Positions 44,640-58,622 of a stretch of DNA of 64,000 nucleotides are shown in pieces. The stretch is from Lingula anatina. Lineage: Eukaryota; Brachiopoda; Lingulata; Lingulida; Lingulidae. The translations under genes and the position numbers were made by a program. Position 1 is the first letter of the stretch. The number at the start of each line of letters is the position of its first letter. The stretch lies in NCBI RefSeq assembly GCF_001039355.2, contig NW_019773525.1:27037-91036 (forward strand), written 5' to 3'. The notes beneath the pieces were generated by a model that worked only from the letters and a program-made list of their open reading frames with translations, did no database searches and was not told the DNA's origin.

Positions 44640-44985
44640 CTTGATTACAATCCGCAGAACCCACATGATTGAAATTGATTTACGGTCCCATTCCCATAGA
44701 CACCATCGGTCAACGTGTCGATCCAGCTCTGCAGGGACTTTCGCTGAGTAAAAAACCACTTAACTGATTGCCACGCCTCGTTTTGTCTCCAACGTACTCG
44801 TGTTAACACCAGCCTTTCTGTATTCTAGTCAAATCCAGGAGGCGTGTCATTTTTTTCAACTGATTGCACTCAGCGAGAGTCCCCTCACAGTTGGATCAAT
44901 CTATGTGGACAAATGGTGTCTATGGGAATGGGGTCTGCTTGAGTACAGTGTGAACGGGATCTTTGATAACGTTCTGATAGTGCCA
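44640..44985. mobile_element. Foldback element
   Basis: CCATTCCCATAGACACCAT with GACTTTCGCTGAGT on the left is the inverted counterpart of ACTCAGCGAGAGTCC and ATGGTGTCTATGGGAATGG on the right. The arms are about 70-90 bases with a loop containing the sequence around 44770-44850. Confidence 0.75.
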
Positions 44986-47900
44986 TAGTTTGTTAAGTAG
45001 TGGCTTTTCAACAGCCTCAGTACAAGTACGTCTAATCTGTCTCCAGGCGTTCGCAGTGGATTCTACCTAGCAATGCTTAACAGCTAGCTGAGATAAGATT
45101 TACGTGAAATTCCATAACGGCCTCCAAGGAAAATATTGTGAAATAATTGTTTTATCAATCTGAGCGCCCATTCTTTGACTTGAGGCGGCAATGATCTGCG
45201 AATCAGAGTGAACGTGATTCTGACGGTGATGATATGAAGTTTGAAAATGATATCGGTAATTTTAAGAACTTTGATTGAGACAATGGCATTGGGAGGCAAT
45301 AGTACGCATAGATTCACCACATGCTATTGACCTCTATTAAGATTACCCCGCATTCCTGAAAGAAGTTTTAAATGTAAAGTATTATGTACTAAAATCATAA
45401 ATATTGTACATAGATTATCTTGGTCTGGCCAGAGAAAGTGAACTGTGTTCTGTTCGTAGTCAGACACTTGCCTTATCCCAAAACGAACATTTACGACGAC
45501 GTGCACTTAAAAATTGCCATTATTTTTACATTCTTTTCATCTACACACTGTAAACACAAGATATCGGGCGGCTCTGAAACGGTATTTCTACTTATGTGTT
45601 AATCTTTATTGGGTGAGAGAAAGTGATTTGTACTATGTTGGCGGGAGAAAGCACGCGCGGTTCTCAGATGTTACCACGCGCCGTGAAAGCATATCCCGAG
45701 AAACGTGGCGTTATTGCCCATAATTATTCCAGAATTAGATATACAGTAATATATGAGAGCAATAAACACCTCAAAGGACAAAAGCAACTTTCGATGAATT
45801 TGTTGAACTTTTACTTAAAATGATTTATTATCAACAAAGGCACCTTGCCTATTCATAATGACCAAACAACTTGATAACGGGATCTGGCTATCAAAACTTA
45901 GATACTTTTATTCAAATGCAAGGCAAAGCCACTTCATTGTCGTACGTGTAGAACTGTCCAATTTCAAAAGGATACCATGACGAATTCCATTAGAAAATGC
46001 AATAAACACCATTTAATACTTGGATGATAATACTATCTGAAAATGACAGAGGTATCCGCGGATACAACTTTGTATTACTTAAAAAATCACATATATAGTG
46101 TGTGTTTAGATAACTAGCTAGTATTACGTTCTTGGGGCTGCTTCAGCGTTTAAGCAATGAAATAACACCATCAGATTTTAAGATGTTTTAATTAAAGGTT
46201 ACGCAAAGAAGGTTCTGAACGCTGTACAAATCGGAGAAGTGAATGGTACGTAGAATACGTGATGTACCTTACCAATTTATTCAGATAGATTATAAAGAGC
46301 TCCTCACATTATTTTTACCTAAGCATGGTCTAAATATAACTGATTTCACTACCAGTTTGAAAGTAGCAGCATGTTTGCAAGGGCAACTGATCAGAATAAC
46401 CTATGACCGAATCATTTGAAAAATAACTGTTATAGCCGTGCAACTTACTGTAGCATCCTCGTTACATACACTGTAATCGGGGACCTACAACTTTTGATCT
46501 ACTTCCAGAACAAACATTTCGGTTTCGCTGGGTTGTTTAATAGTTTCTCCCAGTGAAACCTCTCTAAGGACAAGACCAGATTACAGAAAGAGACCCCAAT
46601 GAGATATCAAGTCTTAATGACTCAGAGAACTGGACACCGCGGGTCGCATTTTGATCATTTTTTTTTTCTAATTTTAAGTTGCAAACGCGAACAACATGGA
46701 AAAACATAAACAATGAGAAATGTCAGGACCTGCCAAGCATTACGGATAAGCTCATAATTTGCCTGCGCGGAAAGGTCGTCGGCGTGCTTGGCCGATTTGT
46801 CAAGATAATAGGCCTAATGCTTGCGAGAGAGAGAGAGAGAGCGAGAGAGAGAGAGAGATTGGGGTCTTTAATGTGAAATGTTTCAGATAGTAGAATTTAT
46901 ACTGCACAGTGCCACATGACTATAATTTTTCGTGTGATAATTGGATGATACAGTGTAAGCCTGCTACTATTATAATCCTTTTTTATACTAAGGAAACGAT
47001 GTTCTAAAAAAAAAAGAACACTAGCTGTGGTATCTTAAATGGATCCGTTTCCAATTTCTTCTTGCCGCTAAAAGAGTTTAGATTCCTTGAATATTAGAAT
47101 TTTGAGAACATTCCATTAATATTGCACAGCTAGGTTCTACATCTAACCTTACCAATGACTTCCCTTACCACAGTTAAAGAATAATAAATGTTGTAAAAAG
47201 GAATATACATGTAGGTTGATATACTGTACTAGGTACTTCAATATGCTCTGTTAGATAGCACAGACAAAATCGCCCAAAAATTGAAGCCTCACACTTTTTT
47301 TAAATGCACAGACCAAACACAAGTATACAGATATATATATATAGAATTTGAAAACATCGGTGAACTTGGTGAACCTTGAATTATTTTCATTGAGAGTCGC
47401 TTTATCAAAAGTTAGCTATACAATATATTCCGTTATATCATTCTACATTGAACGTGTGCAAATTTTAGCTTTGATATTTGTTTGATTATTTATACGACTA
47501 TGGCAGCCATCCGTCTTGTAAAGGATGACGGCGCTACATGGTAATGTATTCTGTCAAATTCCAGGCAGTAAAACTAAATGGATACGAACATCTCTGCTAT
47601 ACAGGCTATGTGCATAATTTGAATCTCGGTACAAGAAAATGCAACAGGGTAAATGCCAGAAACACCACTATAGCAAGTGCCAGAGTGACCGTTTCAAAGT
47701 ATTTGACCATCCATGCAGCTCAGGCGTTACAACTCCACTGCGTTGTTAACAAGCATTTACAAGGAGACAACAAGGCATAAATAATATATTTTGGCGGGTG
47801 TTTCCGCACTACACGTACAAGTAAACGCACCTGTATCGCATACACCTTAACCTCAATGGCCACGTTTATACGAGATATATTGAGATATTGAGATATATCT

Positions 47901-49150
47901 CTCTAAATGATTTAGAACTGGTTGGATTGGTCCATGATGCCATACGCTTGAACCGGATTGGTTAAGGACGGGATGAATAAGTTCACACTGCTACATTTTA
48001 CCAGATACGATATTTTAATCTCTGGATTCTGTTAACACGGGACTGTTGGCCAACTTTACGTACCCTGTGCAGCTAAGCGACTGTTCAGAACGAATTTTGG
48101 CGACCTAGCTAATGCACACTAACCCCACGGGGACTCTTGCTGAATGCAGACTAACATGCCTTCTCCAGTCCTTGAGTAGAATATATTCTGCAAATATTTC
48201 TACAAGATTTTATTGGCAAGGAAATTACGTTTCTTTTCTAGTAGAGAGTAGCTTCGGGCAGCTAGTCCTACAACACAGCCAAACCAATACAATATACCGC
48301 AGAAATCAACTTTATGGTCTCAATTATGATCTTTGGCTGAATCAGAATACAGTAGTAATTTGATTGGGCTTTTTCCGTTTGGAGCCGCGGTATCAATAAT
48401 CTGATTGTAAATGTCTGAAATCATATCAGATGTTATACGATAGAACTTCCCCAACTGCGACATTTTCCCAGTTATCTTCAATTGCGGCCATTACTCGCAG
48501 GAATTGGCTTATCAAACGATGAAATCAAATAACATGTCGGACGAGTATTCACGTATATCCAAAGTAATAAGATGCTCCCACATCGAAAAAATTGCAGCCG
48601 GCGAACACAATGATCTATAAGCTGAGCCACTCCGTATCCGATTCGTGTCGTTTGTGGCACCGTCTCATCTAGTGCATTTACCTGAGTTCCTGACTACGAG
48701 GTTCGCTAATTTCAATATTTTAAATTTTAATTTGAGTAAATTACTTAACGAGAGTAACTTGTTAATATATACCACCCTCTAGCGACATAGCTCCGCTTGC
48801 AGCAGAGAGTGTACGCCTGCCTTAAAGTGGGTTATCATAAGCAAGGAAAAAGATTTGTCGCGACCAAATCTGACTACCTTCGTAACCCTCATCTTATTAA
48901 GTCGTGGTTTAATTCTATATTTATCACTACAGCGTTGTGTTTTTTCTTTAATCAGAAAACTGTTTCAGAATGTCAATATATCAAGCTATCAATTCAGGCC
49001 ATAGATTAGATCGAAAGGTAATTGAGCAAAACAATTGATTGAACCTGAACCTGATTTTCCATCTGATAACATCCGCCGGTGCTGACTCCATTAACTTGCG
49101 TTGAACCAGAATAACTTAAAAGATACCTCGTTAACAGAGGAGGTTTTTAG

Positions 49151-49290
49151 ACCGATGCGAACGGAATGGTAGTCCTACGCGTATTAACATGTATGTCAGG
49201 AAAATAAGTCCCATAAGGACTACTAAGGGGGGGGGGAGTATTCCGTAGGACTTCGGTTCCAGGCGGACCTGCATTCCGTTCACACCGGTG
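49151..49290. mobile_element. Short foldback element
   Basis: ACCGATGCGAACGGAATG at the left pairs with CATTCCGTTCACACCGGT at the right, and GTAGTCCTACG with CGTAGGACTTC inside. A G-homopolymer sits in the loop. Confidence 0.65.
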
Positions 49291-49611
49291 TCATGAATCT
49301 GTTGGTCTGTGTCACAGGGAGTACGTCTTCCATTAGATTTAAACAGGTTAGGGTTTGCGTGGCGTCACTGGGTCAAAATCTATGCCACTTTGGGAAACGG
49401 CATTAAGACCGATGCGGTAGATATAAGCTACTAAATCTAGTAAAAAATTATACATTCTCGACATCTTTTACTAACTGCATACCCATTCATAGTTTTGCTG
49501 AGGCGGGGAAGGGTGGGCAAGGAAAAAACTGCAAATCTGAAATGCTTGATAAATACAATTTTTACGGTGATATGTTAGCACAGGCATTATAGTAATCGTC
49601 CCCAACTTGTG

Positions 49612-49646
<35 letters not shown>

Positions 49647-49674
49647 ACAAGTGTGTACCCATGAAAAGACTTAC

Positions 49675-50010
49675 GGGGCGTGACCCTCTGTGCTCCTCCT
49701 TGGATTCACCCCCAAAGGGTAATATCTGCAGTATGAAATAATCTACCAGGAGATGTTCACTACTGAATTCGCATTTATATAGCTTGCTATCTGTAGGGCG
49801 TGTAGTGATAGAGTAAAAGATGTTGGATACGGAACCATCAATGCTTGCAGTATCATCTGGTATATCAGCAAACACGGGGCGGGTTTCTGTATAAACAAAC
49901 ACGGTATCATCCCGTGTCGTACATTTTTCTTCAGAGGGAGATCGGGGAATCTTTAACAGATAAAAGGCCTCTGTAACATATGGAACACAGCTATTTAGAT
50001 GTGAAAAATA
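49675..50010 (-). CDS. Orphan exon of an unidentified protein
   Basis: On the - strand a pyrimidine-rich acceptor (TTTTTCACATCTAAATAG, near 50010) is followed by an open frame and a strong phase-0 donor CGCCCC|GTAAGT at 49675. The frame contains CVPYVTEAFYLLKIPRSP, a middle section with acidic and Thr-rich residues, and DYFILQILPFGGESKEE. An alternative start is an in-frame ATG at 50088. No family is recognised and no adjacent exon was found. It could belong to the same transcription unit as the orphan exon at 40702-40834, which would be downstream, but nothing proves it. Confidence 0.4.
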
Positions 50011-50539
50011 AGGGAAAAGATTCTTGATTAATATCCTTTCCTCCGCCTTAATGTAATTCAGCTGTAACTTTGTTAATGAAACGCTCATGCATTTATGAAG
50101 ACATGGACCAGATTCCGATCTTAGGTAAAAACACAGGTCTTCTTTAAGTAGACAGTCGTAATAAAGTATCTAAACGATTTTTTCTGTCACGGATATTGTG
50201 CAGTATTTAGAACAGGTGTAAGGCCCCACCCCAGAAACGCTCTCCAGAACCAGACAAACTCAGAGAAGAAAAATACCAAAACGATTGATTTATAGCACTG
50301 TCAGGTTCTACGGATTTTAGAATCATAGGTTGAGAGAAGAGATGAAACCAACCTGCAAAGTATGTGCCACGACGAACCGCGAAGAGCTACAAGGAGTTAT
50401 TTAATGTAAGATTGATTCCTCTCCACTTTTACCTACATGAGCGGAGGAAATTGCAAAACGGTGTACACACAAATCATTCGAAACCAGACATAAAAATGTA
50501 ATCACAGGCATCTGAGGAGAAAGCCCCCCCCCCCCAACT

Positions 50540-50755
50540 CTAAGACTAGGTCGAGCCGTCTAGATGGGTCTAAACTGCTATCAACTTAACCGGCTTAAAT
50601 GTCTGTCACGCCTACCGAATCAGCTAGGATAAAGATAATTACCCCCTAACAGCTTTACTAGGCGTGACAGACATTTAAGCCGGTTAAGTTGATAGCAATT
50701 TAGTGAGACAACCCAGGGAGATAGATCGATCCAAATATCCGTGGGAATGGTCCCT
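50540..50755. mobile_element. Foldback MITE, family 2, copy b, with long hairpin
   Basis: It shares CCCCCTAACAGCTTT..TAGGCG and GATAGATCGATC with the other family members. The inner arms TCAACTTAACCGGCTTAAAT and ATTTAAGCCGGTTAAGTTGA are exact inverted copies extending over roughly 45 bases. Confidence 0.8.
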
Positions 50756-51409
50756 AAAGCATGAGCCAGGAGTGAGTGAGGCATAGCTTAACTGGCACAA
50801 CATTGGATTTCACCCCAAGCGTCTTGTCAAAGACATTCTCTCCTTGACAAATAATAATACAGCCGTAAAAAAACGTAAAAATAAACTTATCATCAGCCAG
50901 ACCATAAAAGACAGGGAAGATGATAATAAAAAAAACACTTAAATATTCACTCCACTTTTATTTGTGCAAGCGACAGGAGTTATAATTCCTTGCTAACAAA
51001 CATAAATCCTATCTTATCCAGTACGTGCACGTTAAGGGTGAAAAGGGACTTTATTTATGACAATTAAGAACAATAATTTAGGAGGATTTTTTAACCCTGC
51101 TTTTAAGTTACGTTCACACATATTGGAAAACGGCCACAATCGCGTCAGCAGAGAGACAGATAATAACAGAAGTTGTAGCATCATGTTCTATATGCAACTG
51201 TTTGATGATGTGTTTGTGTGTGCGCGTACGCGTGTTTGTCTGATCCGTTTTATACCCATGTCAATAACGGGATCCAGAGGCACGTGAAGTGAAAGATAAA
51301 ATATTTCACGGCTGTGAAGGGTGCACTGGTAACGCGTCATGTGACGGATGTGACCTCAGGTACAGCGCCTCGGAGACGTTGTGATCATCCACACGGTTAT
51401 CATATCACA

Positions 51410-51412
<3 letters not shown>

Positions 51413-51464
<52 letters not shown>
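51413..51464. repeat. (TA)n microsatellite
   Basis: About 26 TA units. Confidence 0.97.
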
Positions 51465-51466
<2 letters not shown>

Positions 51467-51865
51467 CTTTCATGAATGAGAAAGACGTCTGAGAAGGCTA
51501 CTCTAACGGGTGATTCATTGCGGGAATTACACCCCTCTATGCTGTAAACATACAAAAAACACAGTACATTCTTTTATGACTTGTATACCGTGTTCTAGTA
51601 CCTAACTGGCAGTAAACCTCAGGCCCAGTGCCTCATCATATTTCATGATCAGTTGGTACCCCATTAAATCTTCCAACTAGGAAAATCCTTTTTTTATGTT
51701 TGAGATTGGCTCGGAATTGTAAAATAGTATAGGGCCTACTGGGCATAAAAAGGAAAAACGGCAACATGTAATAAAATGAGTTATGGTAGTGGTGATGATT
51801 CTAAACTGGTCAGATTGAGCTGTCATTAAAGGTGCTTCCACCGTTGATCAATGTTTACAAACAGA

Positions 51866-51877
51866 TACACACACACA

Positions 51878-51916
<39 letters not shown>

Positions 51917-51960
51917 GGAGCGGTTTCAGAGAGAGAGAGAGAGAGGGGGGGGGGAGAGAG
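51866..51960. repeat. (CA)n and (GA)n microsatellite block
   Basis: CA run (51866-51911) followed shortly by GA and G runs (51930-51960). Confidence 0.95.
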
Positions 51961-54427
51961 GGGCCCAGTATGAGTGAGTAACAGAGGTGACATTCCCGCG
52001 CAGTGTATAAATCTCGTTGTTTGTCAAATAACTAAACACCACTATCGCACAAACGCTAATTTGTCCTTCCTTCAAAGACTGTATTATGACCTCACGCGCA
52101 AACACCTCCATTAACGTGAACATTAACGGTTAAAAGATAATACAAACTTTTGTGCCAAACAGGACGGGGGAAGATAGGTGATAGGCAATAGCCGGGTAAA
52201 AAGGAATCGAATAAGGAGGAGCCAATAAAACAAACTGTCGCATGAACAGATGTCGATGCTTTAGTATCTCTCTCTCTCTCTGTCTCTCCTCGTTGGTCTC
52301 TCTAAAGATGTGCTTCAACCCAGTGCTAATATAAAAAAACTAAACATTAAAAAATCACTGACCTTGATCATAACATCCCTCCTAAGGTGCGTGTCACAAC
52401 TTACGCTAAAAGATTACACACTTGCCAGAGAGAAACACACACAATAACGGGTCAACGTTCATCGCCCTATCTCCCTGTGCTGCGTTCGCACGACAGGGCT
52501 ATCACCAACCACGAGCGACATAAACCCCACTCATAGAGACACGATATAACGTGACGAATGCACGATGGATTCCAGCGTATCCAGGGGTTCTCTTGCAATT
52601 ATGGAATGTTCCCAAATATTGCCAATATTCACTAATTTTAACCCTCCAGTGGCCACTTTTCAATTAAGTATATAAAGTACTAAGTACTTTCTTTCTCCCC
52701 CATGCACATCTACACTTCGATACTTAACAAGACACCCTCCACATGCAATTAAAAAATATATAAACAGAATTTTGAAAACCAAACCTCAACTAGTTACTTC
52801 CAGCCAGTCCGTCAATGGCCACGTACGTCCCGATCTTCAAATGCACAACCCGAGTCTTACAGCTTATCCCAACGGCCTGTAGTTTTCACGAAATCCACAC
52901 CGTTATCACTAAGTTAACACACTAATGATAAAATAATATGTCCGTCAAGAGGGGGAGCCAGAGATAAATAATCCACCCCCTGGCTGCTGGATGTTTAATT
53001 ACTCTTTTATCAATTACACTAAAACAGGAACGGAAATGTGAGACGCTATTAGTATTATTTGGACGTAAACTAGCTTTTAATTTTTAGCCAAAGAAAAATA
53101 AAAAGAAGCATTGGCAGGCACATAATATATTGTTAACTGCTAAGAGTTTGATTACTGAAATAATGGAGAAATGGAAGTAATAGGCATTAGAAAGTGTTTG
53201 TCTTCGGCTCCATGGTTGATAGCTCTGTCCTACGACGTATTGAAAATTAAAGCCGCTGACGCAAAAGCTATTGCGGTCTCTAAGTGGTTAATTACATTAA
53301 TAGAAATTATGAGCGAAAATACTGAATTAAGACCCTGTCGCTGCATGGGAACCACACTGTTACGCTATCAGAAAAATATTAAAAATGAATTAGATAGCAA
53401 TTACTACTATTTGCTATGGGCCACGTGTTTGATTATTTAGCTCTCAGAAATACAGGGAAATAACAATGGGACACTTTTAACATTGATTGAACAGAAACGC
53501 TTTAGTGAAACAAAAGTCGCTTCTTGTTTTAGGACAGCAATTGAACAATTGAATTTTCTGTGAAATAGTTTCCAGACACGACACCCACCATTTTGCAATA
53601 TCATTTTACTTTTTTCTCTTTATCCAAACGTGTATTTACAATCTGCATAACTCTGGCAACTTGTACATTTTAATGAATGAAATGGCATTCAAGAGCCTTT
53701 TTTCTTAATTTTTCCCGTGTTAAAACTAAAGTGATACAGCTACATGTAGTATAGTGAATTTGGCAGAAAATAAATTTACGAGAAACTGGGCATTGAAAAA
53801 AAACGTACACCTAAAGGATTTTTGGCATGCACAACGTCCAAATTTACTAAAGAATAGCAACCCAATTTGCCGTTTTAAATAAAACCTCACAGATGAAAAA
53901 AAAAACACAGTAAGACTGACCTTTGCTATTTGCGTTGCACCTGAAGAAAACCGATGTAATGGCAAAGTTATAAGATCAAGGAAACGATTATAGCAACTAT
54001 CAGCCAGTGAGGCAGAACTGTTCATTTAAGGCCAACGGCTGAAACACCACACATGGTATTATAATATACATGTAGTAGTTCCAGTTGTATTGTCTGTGTG
54101 ATTGATAAATAACTATTTCTATCTGGTAGATCAGAAATGACAGAATGAATGCCACTTTTCATTCAAGTACGTAATGATAAATAAAAGCACACAGAAATAT
54201 AAAGTTGATTTAATCTTATTCATAGTCATCAGCGTGCATTATATAAAAATTTCCACGGAATGACGTTTCAAACTGCTATCACTTATGCGTTAAGTTCAAG
54301 ATTATAGTGTTCTCTTTCAACACATTGTATAAAGGCAAGTAGTCCAGGTTCGAATTATCAAACAAGAGCTGTACATTATTGTGATCGTCACCATGCATTT
54401 TTTAAAATTATTTTCAGTAATTAAGAA

Positions 54428-54470
54428 GTAGTAGTAGTAGTAGTAGTAGCAGCAGTAGCAGCAGCAGCAG
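54428..54470. repeat. (AGT)n/(AGC)n microsatellite
   Basis: Trinucleotide run AGT grading into AGC. Confidence 0.95.
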
Positions 54471-54905
54471 TAATGGGGCGCGGTCCTAATAAAATGTGCA
54501 GGTCTATAAAATGAACCGCCTCTCTGACCAAAATATGTTTGCTCCGAATCAAAATTATAATCTAAGTTGTATGCAGTTTGTTAAATTGATTTTAACTATA
54601 TAAGGGGAGAAATTAAAAAGACCCACTGTTTTAGAAGAAGCCCCCCCCTTTCAACAGCCCTGCCATCAGACTAGATCCACTGGACAAAGTAAAGAAAGCC
54701 GCCTCTTTACGATAGTTTATATTCATAAATGCACGAAAACGAATTGTTTGTTCTTGTCACAAATGTAAATGTAAACAGGCAACCGTGGTACACATAAAAG
54801 GTAGTCAAATATCATTTCAAGACTAGATAAGCTGTTGATTTTGCATCTAAAGATAGTGCATTACCTTAATCCTTCAATGGAGCGCAACCACTAACGAGAT
54901 TACTT

Positions 54906-54907
<2 letters not shown>

Positions 54908-54953
<46 letters not shown>
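54908..54953. repeat. (AAT)n microsatellite
   Basis: About fifteen AAT units. Confidence 0.97.
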
Positions 54954-54954
<1 letters not shown>

Positions 54955-55981
54955 GGAAAATGAGTCATGGTCAAGTAATGAAAAAGGTATAAGGTATTGT
55001 CAAGAAATATACGTAAATGTATATCCCCCGACAACGCCCAACCCCCCTTTGATATGACAACCGCGATCTTCGCTTAAACTAAAAATTGGAAGCAGACTAT
55101 GTATGTCAGATTGCTTTCCCAATAAATTATTGAAATATACCCGCAATCAATAGAAATCACAATAGAAAAAATGGCTTGTTTAATTAACCTTTTCGATTTA
55201 GGATGCATTACTAAAAGGGTTCACCTGCAATCGATCAAGTGGATGAAATACTAACACGTAAAAAAACGAGTACAAATTCCCTCACAAATCAAAAAACAAA
55301 TACACCGTAATCGGTTTGAAAACGAAAAGAACCCTTTTAAGTCATCACTCAAAATTAATAGAATTCTCATGATGAGTATTATTAAGTCATAGGGAATCCG
55401 GAATCCTGAAGTCAAATCACGCTTTGGGAATTTATCCCTACTGTTCTATTATTTCAAGTGTTTGCCTTGGTTTCGGTGTACGCTTGTTCGTTTACCCACT
55501 GAGGGGGTTTAGTGTCTGTATGATAAGGAATAAGTGTTTACACAAAGTATAATACCCATGCATATAATTTGCCTTCTCCACTACTGTGTGGTAATGATGC
55601 AGGCGTATTATTCTCTTTCGGGCGATTTTTAAATTTGGATGACCATGTTTCTATTTTTAGCTTAAAACTGAGATTTGCCTGTAGCTGTAGGCCGTCAAAT
55701 GCTTCCTCAACCTCCACCCAACACACCCTCCTTCTGTTGAGTAATTTGATATGATATTGAAAAATACCTATATCTTCATGTGTACGTCTTTTTTACCAAA
55801 ATAAATTATATTTTTCGTTTTTGAAGTAAAATCGAGAGACCGTGGGTCTTGATGACCTTGCAGAGAGGGTGGTACACAATGTACGTGTATCCTAACGAAA
55901 CGCACAAATTCGATTCCTTTGGCGTGCAGTGCATTCATTGCCACTCAAATGAAGGACACAGAAAATAAGACTGGTTTCCCA

Positions 55982-56190
55982 CAGATTTAGATCGATCCAT
56001 CTGGATCGACCTAACTCCCTGGGGGTTCACACTAAATTGCTGTCAGCTTCCGGGAGCCGAGCGCACACAAAAGTTAATTATCCCCTTACAGCTTTTAGTA
56101 GGCGGGACAGACATTTAAGCCGGTTAAGCTGACAGCAATCTAATGAGACTCCCCAGGGGGATAGATCGATCTAAATATCTGTGGGAATGG
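55982..56190. mobile_element. Foldback MITE, family 2, copy c
   Basis: AGATTTAGATCGATCC and CTGGGGGTTCACACTAAATTG at the left, GACAGCAATCTAATGAGACT and GATAGATCGATCTAAATATC at the right. Nearly the same layout as copy a at 23224. Confidence 0.8.
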
Positions 56191-58489
56191 TCTCTAAAAG
56201 ATTTTACAGCAAGACACACACTAATCCAAAAGGGATTTTTCAAAGTTCCATCAGGATATTTTTTGGGAGAATTCTGTGTTCAATGAAAAAAAAAAACAAA
56301 AAAAAGAACATTCAAAAATTATTCTTTAAAAAGTTAAACCACAACATTGAACTTCGGCATAAACACAGCAAGATCATTTAAACCAAGTAAAGCGTTGATA
56401 TACATGGGAGAAGCCCACCAGTACATTACCTTTAGAAAACATGCGTCTGGTTAAAAAACGATCAGCGACTATCCGAAGATAAATTGGCCCATTACAACAA
56501 GGCAACTGCATCATTAATAAACCATGTAATACAGATCAGAGATCGAGCCAAGGTAAAACATTACAGCATTAACTTTCTCGTAATCCGGAACACTTGAATA
56601 GGTCGAGAGAGATCAGAATAAGCCCGGAAGTTGGCGCCAAACTTGCGATATCATTCCAAAACGAAAAAGTGTATTCCGTCACCGATGCTTACTCGTGTGT
56701 ATATCAAATAATATATTGCTAATACCCTCACAAGTACTGCAGAATGCCCCTTTGATGGCATCATAATATCAAGAACATGTACGTCACACGCCCCCCCCCC
56801 CCCCCCCTGCGCTTGGCGGAGAAAGAGAGAAAGAGTCGGAGGGGGGATATGTCTCTTTGCCCCCCCCCCTCCACCTTCTTCTCCTCCATATTATAGATCA
56901 CAATAAACATAGAAAATTGAAGACCGCGAGGACAATCACAAAAGCCACATAAAATGTCTAGATATTGTGGTATATATGCTGACAAGCCTGCTTCATTTCA
57001 GTATATATGATCAATAAGCAGAGAAAGTTTTCGAGAAGGGAACGCATCATCACCGTCCTCGTAGACATGTAATAAGTTTGTGAGGTTTAAAAACTGTCTG
57101 TCAGATATCCGACATCTGTGGTCATTTGAAACAAACTACAAGCGATTAGTTTGTGAAACTGAAAAGATCACAAACAAACAAAACGATTGATTAATTAAAC
57201 ACGTTTCATGAATATTATCTTTAGGTTTGTTTAGATCATCATTTTGAGACATTATGTTATTTTCTTTATTTCTGTTTCATCTTTTTATACAATTTATACA
57301 CGCTAGTTAAAATGGTATAAACTTGCTGTGTTTAAAAAACAACTCCATTTGTTTTGATGCAGGTAATTATGTCCCAGGAAGCGTTATCACACGGTTAAAA
57401 ACCCTAACACCATTCATTCTGAACAACTAGTGTAAGAACTGAGGTCCCGACCAGATCGGTTTTAACGAAACTGTTGAATCTTTAACTCCCGGAAGGGGAC
57501 GCCTACTTGCACGACGCTACTTGGGCACCCCAACGTCAGTTGGTCTGGGCAGTGTCCTGTACGTTAGGTCATTGGTCAAGACAATTAACAGTTAGGCCCC
57601 TTATTTATGAAATTATAAACAAACTTTTTGCCAAGCTACACATTTAAAGCGCTAGTCTTGTCCATACGTTTGTACCTGAACCATTCTTGCTAAAACCACG
57701 TTGGACATGCTCTGGCATAAACAGTTTTTTTTTTTTTTACAAATTAAGGTCACTGCATGATTAAGAGAAAGGTCATGTGGCATGCTATAACATTTTGGCA
57801 GAACCATTTCCGTTTCTAAACATTTATAAACATTGACGGCGCATTACACTCTAACGATGTACATACTTAAGAAAAGATTAATTTTGACCGAAAGGTGTCA
57901 CTCTGTGCGGGTTTATAAGGCTCTTAGTGAATGCACAAGGATTTTCCTTAAAATTCATAGATGGTTCAAATATTCCTATATGAATGATAAATCTGCGCAA
58001 TGCTCATATGATTAAATCATCTAAACAGAAGAGGCAATGAAGACAAAGTTTTTCGGCATGGTTTAGTTAAGTTAGAGCGCCCTGTGTGTACGTGTTCCTG
58101 TACGTCACGGTGTCTTAGCAGACTAAACCAACGTATTAAACTTAGTCTATACAACGATGACGTGGTAAACTTGGTTATAATTAGGTCTACATATAAGCCT
58201 TTTTCCTATCTAATCTTTTTTCGTTTATCTATATATTTATGTATTCATTCATTTATGAAACTGTCCATATCTTCAATTATTCTTTTTATTTTTTCTTACT
58301 GTAATTACATGTATTATCACAATGATTTCATTCCTTTATTTTTCCTTTTTCTAAGTGTCTCCATGTCTACTAACAAAAAAGTGCTGGGAGAATGTGCTAC
58401 TTGTACTTGTTGTCCATGTCAACAGCAATGTCAGCTCAACAACAGGTTTTTCATGCGGGTACTTAAACCAAGACAGCCTGGGAATCAAA

Positions 58490-58622
58490 TGCCGCATTCA
58501 GAACAGTGGACTAACTAGTCCGGGGATCAAATATGGCCGACCCACTTGAAAACTTCCCCACGGGGAATCTATTCAATTTGTCTATTAGCGGACTAGTTAT
58601 AGGTCACTGTTCTGAATGCAGC
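58490..58622. mobile_element. Foldback MITE, family 1, copy c
   Basis: GCCGCATTCAGAACAGTGGA at the left and TCACTGTTCTGAATGCAGC at the right are inverted. The interior carries ATCAAATATGGCCGACCCAC as in copies a and b. At about 130 bp it is the best-preserved member. Confidence 0.85.

Larger units (their letters stand above)
40835..49674. other. Long non-coding stretch with repeats
   Basis: No gene recognised. It contains a 0.26-kb direct repeat (42854-43411), a foldback element near 44640-44985, a (GA)n tract (46826-46858), a possible old DNA transposon near 46480-46620 and 49151-49290, and a (GT)n tract (49615-49645). Several short open frames look like chance. Confidence 0.55.

Noticed and set aside
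58084-58518. 144-codon + frame, hydrophobic and Cys-rich at both ends
   Set aside because: The sequence is T-rich and runs straight into a MITE at its 3' end; composition fits chance and no splice partner or domain is visible.
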